DNA from: Stereum hirsutum FP-91666 SS1 | Lineage: Eukaryota > Basidiomycota > Agaricomycetes > Russulales > Stereaceae | Direction: 5' to 3' | DNA length: 64,000 nucleotides | Assembly (NCBI RefSeq): GCF_000264905.1 | Contig: NW_006763134.1 | Coordinates: 2,569,013 to 2,633,012, forward strand | Part shown: positions 54,727 through 64,000 of the stretch, one piece after another | How positions within the stretch are numbered: position 1 is the stretch's first letter | How the letters are laid out: every line of letters begins with the position of its first letter | Translations under genes and position numbers: made by a program | The notes under the pieces: generated by a model | Told to the model about the DNA's origin: nothing | The model's input: only the letters and a program-made list of their open reading frames with translations | Databases searched by the model: none

Positions 54727-55174
54727 CTGTACTTTTACGGGCTATCGTTCCATTTCAAATACCCGGATGTTGCCGAAATCTGACGTCACGTCTGTCTCCT
54801 CGTTCTGTGGGCGGATGGGACAGGGGACGATGTTCCAAGGTAAGATCAAATTTACAGGTCTGGCGAGTGGAAACGGTAGTCTCGGTTTGGTCGATGGGTT
54901 GGAGCCGGGGGGATAGAGGTACCTGAGCCCGAGGAGTTTGGTCGGGGGAAGCGTCGTCGTGTTCAGACGACGAAGTTTGATGGTTTTGTGGGTCTTTGAG
55001 GTGGTCTTTTACTTGTGCTTATTTTTTGTTTGTTTAAATACATTTCTATGCTTTTTACCGAATGTCACACAACATTGTTCTCCACGGGGATAAATGGTGG
55101 GACAGTCACGGTGAAATTGTTCGTTCTCGAGCGATGTGGGACGTGGGACAGAATGATAGCCCGTAAAAGTACAG
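54727..55174. mobile_element. MITE, Tc1/mariner-like (TA target duplication)
   Basis: 448 bp between TA duplications (54725-54726 and 55175-55176). Perfect 20-bp terminal inverted repeats, CTGTACTTTTACGGGCTATC at the left end. It interrupts the flank block that follows tRNA-like gene 6: the bases on each side rejoin to match the flank of gene 4. It encodes no transposase, so it is non-autonomous. Confidence 0.85.
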
Positions 55175-55352
55175 TACATCTTTCACCTCAGTCATTCGAG
55201 GGTTTCTACGATCCGTCCTGATAGGTTACACCACTCTGCAACAGCAAATGATGGGTGGGAAAGCGGACAAATAACTGTAAGTGATGCCCTCATTCAACTT
55301 TCGAGAACTGACAGGCCCGTATGCAATAAAAAATCGGTCGACTCTATCCCAT

Positions 55353-55451
55353 GCATCAAGAGGGAGTCGAACCCACAGCTAGTCGAGTCACAAGTATTTG
55401 ACCTCATCAGGGGACACATAACGACTCGGGTTACCGTTACCCCATTGATGC
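55353..55451 (-). ncRNA. tRNA-like gene 7
   Basis: 99 nt. Perfect 7-bp acceptor GCATCAA/TTGATGC, D arm GGGT/ACCC, stem AGTCG/CGACT. Nominal loop TT-ATG. T6 (55328-55333) 19 nt downstream. Among the best-preserved copies. Confidence 0.8.
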
Positions 55452-55554
55452 TGTACCTATCCATAAGACATTACCCATCTTGATGTCTGCCCCGAATTTA
55501 TCTCGCGCCACTCGGTCGACGGCTACCGATAAAAAAAGTGCCCGAGCATGCAGT

Positions 55555-55655
55555 GCATCAAGAGGGAGTCGAACCCCCAACTAGTCGTGCTACAAGTACT
55601 TGACCTCATCGGGGGATACATGTAAGGACTTGGGTTACCATTACCCCATTGACGC
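55555..55655 (-). ncRNA. tRNA-like gene 8
   Basis: 101 nt. The insert is related to copy 7 and pairs TACATGTA with TACTTGTA. Nominal triplet ACA after TT. T7 (55531-55537) 17 nt downstream. Confidence 0.8.
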
Positions 55656-55760
55656 TGTGTCTAGTCCAAGACATCACTTATCTTGAAAGCAGCCTTAGGA
55701 TCATCTCGAGGCACTCGGTCGACGGCTACCCATAAAATGAAAGGTGTCCGAGTATGCAGT

Positions 55761-55854
55761 GCATCAAGAGGGAGTCGAGCCCCCAGCGAGTCGATAGAAC
55801 GTGTATCGAAATACCCAAATGTAACGACTCGGGTTACCATTACCCCATTGACGC
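55761..55854 (-). ncRNA. tRNA-like gene 9
   Basis: 94 nt. Stem AGTCG/CGACT; the insert has GTAT-TTCG-ATAC, a stem capped by a UUCG tetraloop. B box has one change (GGCTCGACTCC). T4 (55734-55737) 23 nt downstream. Confidence 0.75.
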
Positions 55855-55883
55855 TGTAGTTGTTCATAATGCACTTCACTCTT

Positions 55884-58522
55884 GACATCAGCAAGACAGC
55901 ATCTGCCTAAACCTAGCTTTTCGGTCTATTCCGGTCTACGCCTTCTTTTCGCTCTATTCCCGTGGGGCGCTATAGATACTTCTTTATTTGATGGCTCTGG
56001 TAGAGCACAAAAGGACCGCCTCACCTCCACGAGAAGCATTGTATTCGTGGAGAACGGGTGGGTTACTCAGACATATACAGGTCTCTACAATTCTTAGTAT
56101 TTACAAAGACTATAAGATAGATACCCGCACAGTACATAAACATAGAAAGAACATGAGGCAGTTAACAGATGTAATCCTCGCCGATGCTCCCCTCACTTCG
56201 ACTCGTCAGAGCTCAAAGTATACCTACCACCAAATACCTGCATAGAGCGATATCCTACGGACATCAACCAGTGCGTATACGGTCGCACCACAGTTCCGGT
56301 GAGAGAGCACTGACTCGGGACTCGGGAGTGGGAAGGCAGTCCGGGTGAGTGGTATAACATACTAACGGCCGTGCAGCAGAAGACGTACCGGCGAGCCTCG
56401 GTGAAACTCACAGCCAACCCATTAGGCCGCACGCGTCCCTATACCAATTGAATAGTGCATCCACATCGACAATCGTCCCATCGTCCTCACGCTCGCAAGG
56501 ACGCAAGGATCGCTATCTCCAAGGCGTGTGTCGCCAACGCCAAGGCTGGAGTTCGTACGTGGCAGGAGAAGAGTGCTGATATTCACAACCGCTGGGTCAA
56601 TAAGCGTCGAAAGGCTCGATGCTGTCGGTGTACTGACGAACGTGCAGCGGAAATTCGGACTCGAGGACGATAGATGAGCGGCAGGAATGGGAGGGACGAA
56701 TCTGGTTTGAGTCGTTTACATTCACGATACTTCTGCCGCGCCCGCCCTAAACCAACACGTGATCCCGTTGATCCTCTTTGACGAAGGCAAGCGCCTGGCA
56801 CCGGCTCATCCACTTTCTCTCTTCCCTCCACCTTCGAACACCACAACGTCCTCCCCTTTCGCCTCCAGGAACATGTTGCTGCCAGTGGCCACCTGCCACA
56901 TCCACGATACGTCCTCACGGTATCCCGGCTTTCGATACAAGCTACCTCCGATCGGCGTGATGGTCTCGATTCATGTCTCCTGAACCCTTCGTGCGGTGCG
57001 TGTGTTTCTTTCCTCATTCTCATACTTTTGAATACTTACTCACTGAAGGTATCTTCCTGGACAGGCCAGGCTCGATGATTTGCGCATGTGGCGATGCAGG
57101 TATGTCCTCGACGTCACCCACAGCATCGGTCGAAGATGTGGAGGAGGGAGATGTGATCAGGTGCCTGTATAATCTGGATGAGGTACGTTCAAGCCAGGTA
57201 CAGTCTACATGGGCCTCGGAGATGGTCTTCTTGGATGGGCGGTACGTTGTCTTTCTTCCTGGTTGCTCTCCCTGCTCCTCATGTGCGGCATGTGTGGAAC
57301 ACAGGTCAATCTTAACTGTATAATGTCGACGTTGTTCGTGACGGTGCTGCCTGTCACGAAGGATACCATGAACCATGCGGCGGTTCTTACGGGCAGTGTT
57401 GTTATTCTAGCGGGAATGTGGTTTGTTCTTGGGTACGTCTCGCACTTCCTATCTTCTCTACTCCTTCTCCCTCTCGCCTATCCTATCACATTGATGCACT
57501 TTGATCCGGCTGTCGACCGCCACCACAGAGTGAGCTGGACAACGACAATGAGTATGACGAGGACGACGAGGAATTGGTGGAATCGTCGGTTTCGTCACCG
57601 ACGCCACAGTCAAGATCGCCTCTGGAGGGTGCTGCTGACAGTACCGCTCGTTGACTCTTGTGCCGCAAAAGTGGAAGCCTCGCTCGACGCTGATGCCGTT
57701 GAGACTCCCGATGGACTCGTCATATGTCCGTGTCCGTGATTCGGTTGTCCGATCCTGTATATCGAGTCCATCATTGGATTCGGCGCCAGCCTTCCATTCT
57801 CGTCTGCCCCGTTCGCACTCGATGGGATAGTTGCCCCTCTATCACCACCAGCTATACATGTTTATTTATTATTTGTATCTTCATCTGTTTTGTTTCTCTG
57901 TAGTCGTTATTTTGAACCCTTGCTGATTTCTCTCCATCTCTCCATACAGCCTCCCTTGCTTCATACACTTTTCCCGATACTTCTGCCTATCCCGATCGTC
58001 CCAGTCGTCGATCTCTTCACCTACCACGGCACTTCCCACCTACTTCGACTACGGGGTCCGTCAATGGCGACGTGGCTCAACGGTGAGGCTGACGGGCGAA
58101 TAGCCACGTAAGTATCTGACTCCAGGTCGTCCAGGATCTCGAACTTGTAACTACTGGGCAGAAGTCGGGATTGTGCTTATTGGGTGACCAAGGTGCCAGG
58201 CTGTGGTTTGATGCTACGATATTTTTTTTACTCGCTATGTACCAATCTTGTTTGATGTAAAGTACGCTTAGCACCCACTTTATTTCAGCAATGAATCACT
58301 TTTGACCATCCACACTGGCTAATAAGAGTCGACTACTATGCTCTATTGAATCCTCTACAGGACAAATGAAGGGATCTATCATACTCTATTGTGCTCTATA
58401 TCGTGCCTCCCAGAAGGCAGGTCTATGATGAATAGATGCTGTCAAATGATCTATTCGGGTCTCCCAGGAGACCGAATAGACCGAAATAGCTAGGTTTAGC
58501 CAGATGCGGCCTTGCTGATGTT
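55884..58522. repeat. Inverted-repeat-bounded 2.6-kb segment inside the array
   Basis: Arms 55884-55931 and 58474-58522 are inverted copies (about 48 bp, few differences; core GCATCTGCCTAAACCTAGCT on the left). The left arm overlaps the flank block of tRNA-like gene 9. Inside is a permease fragment (57198-57654) and otherwise unrecognised DNA. A GGTCTCCC-AGGAGACC palindrome lies just inside the right arm. Confidence 0.7.
57198..57654 (+). pseudogene. C-terminal fragment of an amino acid/choline-type permease
   Basis: Segments 57198-57241, 57305-57432 and 57531-57654 join in phase. They read TVYMGLGDGLLGWA, VNLNCIMSTLFVTVLPVTKD then TMNHAAVLTG with two hydrophobic helices, and an acidic tail ELDNDEYDEDDEELVES. 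FVTVLPVTKDTMNHA is typical of the last membrane helices of fungal GABA/choline-type APC transporters. No upstream exons can be joined: the next upstream gap would need a 15-nt intron. So this is a fragment, apparently carried into the array by the inverted-repeat segment. Confidence 0.6.
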
Positions 58523-58687
58523 GGCAATGTATGGATTGGCTGCGCCACCCGGGTATTGAGGAAGGGCAGAACAAAGTAAAGCAGGTATTCCGATATGCGT
58601 GACCGTGCTCTCGTTCGAGGATCTGAAAAGGAAGACGCACTATGGACAATCAACCAAAAAGAGGACCAACATACGCATTGTACAAGT

Positions 58688-58751
58688 GCATCGAGAGGGA
58701 GTCGCACCCACTGCGGGCTACCTCGAGAGTTAGCCGTTACCCCACTGATGC
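58688..58751 (-). ncRNA. tRNA-like gene 10 (short form, 64 nt)
   Basis: D arm TGGGGTAACGG conserved, T loop changed to TGCGACT, acceptor GCATCAG/TCGATGC. It shares the short CTCGAGGTA centre with copy 1. T5 (58656-58660) 27 nt downstream. Confidence 0.55.
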
Positions 58752-58954
58752 TGTAGTTGTCTACCATGCACTTCGGTATTGAGATTGTCTCGATGAGGTG
58801 GAACGCCACTCACTCCGCAGCTACTCATAAAACAGAAATAAATAAAGCAAAGCAAGCAATCAGCTATGTGTGATGGTGCTCCTGGTTCTGGATTCAGAAA
58901 ATGAAAGACGGCCTTGTGACGATCGAAAAGAGGACATACACGACGAACTCTAGT

Positions 58955-59015
58955 GCATCAGGAGGGAGTCGAACCCCCAACGAGTCGCGATCTTCGCTGG
59001 TCAGATGTAGCCTAT
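58955..59015 (-). ncRNA. tRNA-like gene 11, truncated
   Basis: The T arm and insert are nearly identical to copy 12, but the homology stops after GTAGCCTAT and the D arm and 5' acceptor strand are absent. T4 (58926-58929) 25 nt downstream of the 3' end. A broken copy. Confidence 0.6.
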
Positions 59016-59736
59016 CTATTATACTACAGTACGCCGACAAACATAAAGACAAACCTGCTCGATAAATGATTGGCTAGTCAAGCCGGGCAGTGCCGGGATT
59101 GCTCAGCAGCTGTGGCCCAGCGCCACCACAAGCTGCTCTCGAAAGTTCGTTGCAGAGCCGCTGCGCGAAGTTCTGAGTGCCGTCGACGTTGGCACATAAG
59201 GCGGCAGCTTTTGAGGTGGATTTTTCCGCTTTCGGCATGAGTATTTAGATACGCGATGTGCCGTGGCGGGCAAGGCGGGCCTTCGCACCACCCAGCTCTG
59301 CATGGCAGTTGTAGTACTTACTAGGACTGCATTCATGATGCGCCATTCTGGGTGTAAAATTCTGTCTCCATGGGATCTCCTCATGCCAAACAGGATGCTT
59401 TGCCAGCCTGCGGGACTGTAACACTGGAGGGTCTTTTGGAGAACGGAGGGGCGAGGCGCGATAGCGCCTCGACCAGGAGTTCGAGGAAGACCCTTCAGGT
59501 TCTTTCTCATCGAGCTTTCATTTCTACTCGAGCGGCTCCTCTGCTAGCCCCGTGCGTAGCACGGGCTGGCTGCTTTGTCGTATATTGTGTGAAGGTGATG
59601 ATGTTTAGCAGTGGATGGAGAGTCGTAATTGCCTTGTTCTCGACGAACGCCCGTATTCCAGTTCGTTCGGAGAATCCCTAATATATGGCCTTCGGCAGGG
59701 CGCCTAATTTATTATCACGCTCTCTTTCCTACTACC

Positions 59737-60465
59737 ATGTCCTCCCAAGTCACAAGCAACGACAAAGACTCGACGAGAGTGCTCTTAACAGAAGAGCAAG
59801 CTCAGAATCTGCGGAGATGCGTAGAGATACTCAGTCCTGTTGTCAAAGACCTGGTTGAAGACGCCCTGAAGGCCTGTCTTTTCTTCGACATTTTCATGTA
59901 AATAGGCTCTCTACTGATTTTGTCTCAGGCTGATACTGCGTCATTGGACGTTATTTCTCACAATCTTCAGTGTGCACTGGATGAAGTACGGAAGATATAT
60001 CCCAGGGTCTCCGGCGGTATGCGGCTTCCCACTGAACACGATGAGCCTCTGTTAAGCACTATGATGGTACGCAACCCGTTCGCAGGGGTCTAGAATCTGC
60101 ACCAGTTACAAACTCTCTGATTTATCTCTTGTGTCAATTAGATCTTGGCCCATGCTGTGATCAAATTTGAGGCCTGTAACGGGGCAAGCCCGGAAATTCA
60201 CCAAAAACTATGTATGTCTTACACACAGTTTCATTGATCATATTCGGTCCTGAATATGTAAACCGCTGCTTTCAACCCACATGTAATAGTTCCCATTGCC
60301 AAGGAAACCTTCGATTATCTGAGCGAGGCGAAATCCGAGTGCGACTATGAAGAATACAACAGACTCAATCCCATTCAATTATTCGCGCCTGGACCTGTGT
60401 TCAGTGAAGCGGTCACGCAGGAGCTAGAGGCATACCGATATTTTACAGACAGGGGCATGATTTGA
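59737..60465 (+). CDS. Small acidic protein, unknown function, four exons
   Basis: Exons 59737-59871, 59929-60066, 60142-60211 and 60290-60465 give 172 residues. Introns 2 and 3 are standard GT-AG; intron 1 fits only as a 57-bp GC-AG intron (AAG|GC ... CTACTGAT ... CTCAG). The alternative GT donor would leave a 31-bp intron and a shifted frame. The protein starts MSSQVTSNDKD, contains helices EEQAQNLRRCVEILSPVVKD and DVISHNLQCALDEVRKIYP, and ends YRYFTDRGMI. No signal peptide, membrane span or known domain. It lies between tRNA-like copies 11 and 12. Confidence 0.65.
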
Positions 60466-60553
60466 TTTGACCGAGAAAATGTACTGTGGAGTAATTGGTT
60501 GCCCGAAAATATGCGTAAGGACCTGCCAAAGGTGCGCTGAAGAGAACTCTAGT

Positions 60554-60657
60554 GCATCAGGAGGGAGTCGAACCCCCAACGAGTGGCGATCTTCGCTGAT
60601 CAGATGTAGCCTATGAATGTAATACGACGGCTCGGGTTACCGTTACCCCATCGATGC
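60554..60657 (-). ncRNA. tRNA-like gene 12
   Basis: 104 nt. D arm GGGT/ACCC and B box GGTTCGACTCC intact; the insert contains GATC-AGCGAA-GATC. The nearest T4 (60506-60509) is 44 nt downstream, farther than in other copies. Nearly identical to truncated copy 11 over the T arm and insert. Confidence 0.75.
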
Positions 60658-61275
60658 TATGCGGGTTGTGCTCGGTCTTCAGTCTTTACAGAAAGAATCA
60701 TGATCTCGCCGAGCATCTCGGTGTTGGGTGACCTGAGACAAGAGAAAAATAAATGCGTGTGTCATCCTATTTGAGATCCCTCTAAAGGATGATAGGTTTA
60801 GAGAAGGGTGTGTTGCATCGTAGATGGTGCGTGAAATAAATGGGAGGCCGACCTCAGTGAGCAGCCAGTATAAAAACTGCGGGCAGGGTAAGGCACACAT
60901 ATCTCTCTGAAGCCCCACTAAGTCTTTATATCTCAATCGCCCAAGCGGTTATTGCAGGTGAGGCGTTTCGATACGCCACTCGACCTGATGAAATAAATGA
61001 ATTAACCACATCATCCCATCGTGTTGTTGAGACAAATGATGACAAAACAATCACAGAAAAAGACAGAGCAAAAGTCTCCGTGTGGCTGAAAATTGTGAAT
61101 ATGTTCCGATGGGCTTCCGTATCCTTTGACCTCTGGGAGAGTAAGATAGACATCGGTTGATCAACTCGCCTCAATTTGATGTGCCACTCGGTAGAACACA
61201 GTACCAGTGAAAGGAGCGGGACGGATCACAGAGGACAAAGTCTGTCTTAAGAAAACACAATGGAAAGCATTCACT

Positions 61276-61368
61276 GCATCAAGCGGGAATCGAACCCTCG
61301 GCATGTCGGAAACACGTTCTCTGGCAAACATAGGTTAACGACCCAGGTTACCGCTACCCCATTGATGC
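61276..61368 (-). ncRNA. tRNA-like gene 13
   Basis: 93 nt. Perfect acceptor GCATCAA/TTGATGC, D loop AGCGGTA, T loop TTCGATT, nominal loop TT-AAC. T4 (61252-61255) 20 nt downstream. The most outlying member; its sequence differs most from copies 2-9. Confidence 0.75.
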
Positions 61369-64000
61369 ACTATGAGGTACACATGTAGTGTTTCTAGACG
61401 ACCATAGATGTGAGTACTACAGGCAAGTAAAATCACTGACTGCGAAGGTGTCAATGACGAGCAAGCGTGACTATGAACAAACGACCAGAGCTGAAAAGGA
61501 TAATCGATATAGCGTATGTATAGCGTAGGATCTGGCTGCACGAGTGTAGGGTTCGAGGTGTTTGAAAATGAACACTAGCAATGAGGACCGCCATCATTCA
61601 AGAAGCCGAGGCCGAGAGAGAAGCAACGAGTAAGGAGCACGATGAAGGCAAAGCTCGCAGTTGATAATGAAAAACACTTCACAGGTCATGAGAGGCAATC
61701 TCAAAGAGCCGCGAGCGAAATTCAGCTCCATCACGAACAGGACCAGGGAAGACGTAGCCATTGCGTAGCGTTCTGGACCCAGCAGACCTAAGTGGTTCGC
61801 AAGTGCCCCAATGTCAACATACAGCGCCGTGAGCGAAGAAGGTGATTCTGCTCTCAGCGAGTATAGCAAAGAGGTCGTGGACAGAAGCGAAGATGTTGGA
61901 CTGTGGCCAAACTGTGGCGGTCAAGAGTAGGGAACGGGCGCTTATTTGCGAAGGTTACAAGACCTAACCCAACGATAGGGTTTCTCCGCCCTTGTTGGCA
62001 ATCGTCGAGCTTTCATAAAGGGCCCCTTCGGCAAGTCGAGTCGAGTTGGGTTGAGTTGGGCTTCCCCGCCAAATCTCGTGGGAGCTCGAGTTGCTCTTGC
62101 CGTCGGATCACAGGCCCGTTGTCACTCTTGGACGGAGGAAGCCGAGGTGACTTCAGGCAGAGTCGTCCGTGCTTTGCGTGGTTTCCCGACCATGTCCGCG
62201 CATTGTCCGTGATAGCCCAGACGCACCGGCACCATCTCCGGCTGGGACTAAGGTGCACTTACTGTAGATCTGAATAATACATCAAAATGTGTGGAATAAT
62301 CGAAGCTTCTCCATGATACTTGCCTCGTTCAGTTTCATTCGGTGGACGGAATTCTACAAGTAAAGCACCGTCCCCATCGTTGAGCTCATCGAGGGCGGCG
62401 ATGAGGGAAGAAAGGCACGGTGTAGACCGGCCCCTGTTTTACCGGGTGACCATGGACCCATCACACACTGTCACTAGGTGACTCCGCGTGGTCACTAGGC
62501 ACAACTCGATCCAACTCAACTCAACCCAACTCGACTCGACTTGCCGAAGGGGCCCTAACCCTTTTATCGAACGCCTCTTTCCGCAGTCTTTCCTCTGGGT
62601 GATGCTCTGATTTACTAAGCGTTGAACGTCCTTCCGTGGATCTCACTGGCTCTGGGAGTCGCTAGTGAACGTTTGGCCAATGCAACGCTTGCTTGGACGC
62701 GAGAGGCCGACCACTCTCAGGATCACAAGGAGTCTGCGTCTATCTGAGTGTACTCATTTTTGACGTGAGTGTCTTCCATCATGGTATCTGTGTTCAAGAA
62801 GGTTTTAAATAAAAGCCGCAGATGTGAGTGTTTCACTTGTGAACCGGCATGCGTGCCATATCTTGTTTCCCAACGTTTCCGTGACCCTTCTCCGAGTCTG
62901 GCACCCGTCCGAAACTTTTGCGAGGTATGTCCCATTCTCCGTACTAGGCCTCACATGTCTGTACCTCTCTGGTGGCGGGGAAATGATGAATTGTCGTCTT
63001 TTCCAGCGTTTGCAGTTTGAAATCTGCGTATTCGCCCGACACACTCGCATCTCATAGCCCGTCATCTGCCCCCCTCAAGTCAGGGAAACATGCTTCGAAC
63101 CGCTCCATCACACGTAGTTTATCGTCATCAAGACCGGCTTTGAGGTGAGCTCTCCTTCGACTTGGTATCTTGTGGGCACCCCGGTCACTCTCCGCCTGTG
63201 CATTCTACTCCCAATACTTACGTGTTCACAACTGAAGGAGAAATAGTGTTCCTCGTTGTTAGTGCCCGGTGGGTAATCATGGACAGTACTCCAGGTCTCA
63301 TCCCGAAATCCTTGACGCAGCTAAGTGGAAACGATCTCTCCTGAGTTTGCCTGTGTCTACTGTACTTGTATACTTTCAGTGGCGATGCCACATCTCACCT
63401 CTGAGTACCTTGCCCGTTTGCCACTTTCAACTGCAAGGTCCAGATCCCGGTACATATATATATGTCGCGTTGGTCTGTTTCTGATCCGCTTTCTGCAAAA
63501 TAGCCTCTTCGGAGCCTGCGAGAGCCTGCGGTCGCCAAGGGAAATACTCGCGGATGTATTAGTCGCTGTTGTTCCTGGTTCTCGACCGTGCCACGCGTTC
63601 GAGACACATTTCATTATGCGACGTCGTACCTTTGCTGAGTGCACTGTCTTCATTCACAGTGAATAATTGGTATATAATAATAAGTACATGCGCTGTCTGG
63701 AATAAGAGCTAATACTTGGTATTCTCATTTTATACCGATGCTACAGCTTCGCTTATAATTGGACACTGGCCATGGGGACGACCATGTTCCACGAAAATGT
63801 CTTTGGAAAACAAAAACACACGATGAGTCTGGTTCGGGTCTGCGGCCACCGCAGTCATTCCTTCCCTTCAGCTTCACTACGATCATTCAGTACTTGTCCA
63901 AAGCATATGTTTGGCCTCACAACGACGTCAATCGATCCACTACTGGCGGATACAATTCGCACAGCGGTTGCCCAGAGTTACGAAGATCCGATGGATATGT
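61369..64000. other. Intergenic, no supported gene apart from an inverted-repeat element
   Basis: Short frames only. A Cys-containing plus-strand frame at 62769-63020 has no recognisable domain or splice continuation. The right edge of the window ends in unassigned DNA. Confidence 0.4.
62019..62556. repeat. 538-bp element with 40-bp perfect terminal inverted repeats
   Basis: The left end starts AGGGCCCCTTCGGCAAGTCG and the right end is its exact inverse over 40 bp, including the GTCGAGTCGAGTTGGGTTGAG tract (in parts). No transposase inside. A target duplication is not clear, though TAA occurs next to both ends. Probably a non-autonomous DNA element. Confidence 0.7.

Larger units (their letters stand above)
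53448..61368 (-). repeat. Array of 13 tRNA-like genes with shared flanks
   Basis: Thirteen minus-strand tRNA-like units (listed singly). The best-preserved neighbours are about 190-290 bp apart. Each unit carries, on the minus strand, a conserved ~90-nt upstream block (containing CGACCGAGTGGCGCGAGATAAA in the best copies, split by variants), the tRNA-like body, and a T4-T7 run usually 17-27 nt past the body. Units 1-9 are interrupted only by a MITE. A 2.6-kb inverted-repeat-bounded segment separates units 9 and 10, and a segment with a small gene separates units 11 and 12. Degenerate flank blocks without bodies lie at about 60926-61200. Confidence 0.85.

Noticed and set aside
59898..59928. 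31-bp GT-AG intron in the small gene at 59737
   Set aside because: Too short for this genome's introns and leads to the wrong frame; the 57-bp GC-AG solution fits better.
53448..61368. CRISPR array
   Set aside because: Repeats are 64-104 nt, imperfect, hold tRNA arms and sit in a fungal genome with unrelated spacing; no cas genes.
53448..61368. Ordinary tRNA gene cluster with introns
   Set aside because: Nominal triplets are inconsistent, U33 is often missing, and several copies lack a paired anticodon stem. I keep intron-containing tRNA ancestry as the likely origin but not as the current function.

Overview
The window is nuclear DNA from a filamentous basidiomycete, most likely an Agaricomycete. 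This rests on GT-AG introns of about 45-90 bp interrupting nearly every gene, on the gene content (YAT-type amino acid permease, class II DAHP synthase, APH-like kinase, TPR-CHAT protein) and on an intact chromoviral Ty3/gypsy retrotransposon. I assembled exon structures by hand from splice sites and reading-frame continuity; the species is not identifiable from the sequence alone.

Layout. 1-674: 3' end of a RING / zinc-finger protein fused to a ubiquitin-like domain ending in GlyGly. 1290-11536: an LTR retrotransposon with apparently identical 379-bp LTRs, an ACACG target duplication, one giant Gag-Pol frame, and a downstream third gene with its own intron; it sits 78 bp upstream of the start codon of a single-span membrane protein (11615-12656). 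13.4-16.6 kb: a five-segment minus-strand gene of unknown function, a decaying S33 peptidase and an APH-like kinase. 20.1-22.0 kb: amino acid permease. 25.5-26.8 kb: Ser/Pro-rich protein. 30.2-33.2 kb: 14-exon class II DAHP synthase (first step of the shikimate pathway), with an 18-nt exon.

33.7-39.0 kb is repeat-rich: nested fold-back elements, a 2.7-kb degenerate copy of the region at 48.7-51.6 kb, and a broken copy of the 5' end of the DAHP synthase. 41.4-47.5 kb encodes a large protein with about 27 TPR-like 45-residue repeats and a C-terminal CHAT caspase-like protease domain with His and Cys intact; part of its repeat tract was duplicated recently. 50.5-51.7 kb is the parent of the degenerate copy.

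The most unusual part is 53.4-61.4 kb: a directly repeated minus-strand array of 13 tRNA-like genes. They share tRNA acceptor, D and T arms, RNA polymerase III A/B-box sequence, discriminator A73, and a T4-T7 run usually 17-27 nt downstream, but the anticodon arm is replaced by a highly variable insert, usually with hairpin potential. They cannot be ordinary tRNAs as written. The array has been invaded by a TA-flanked MITE, by a 2.6-kb segment bounded by inverted repeats that carries a permease fragment, and by a segment with a small four-exon gene. A further inverted-repeat element lies at 62.0-62.6 kb.
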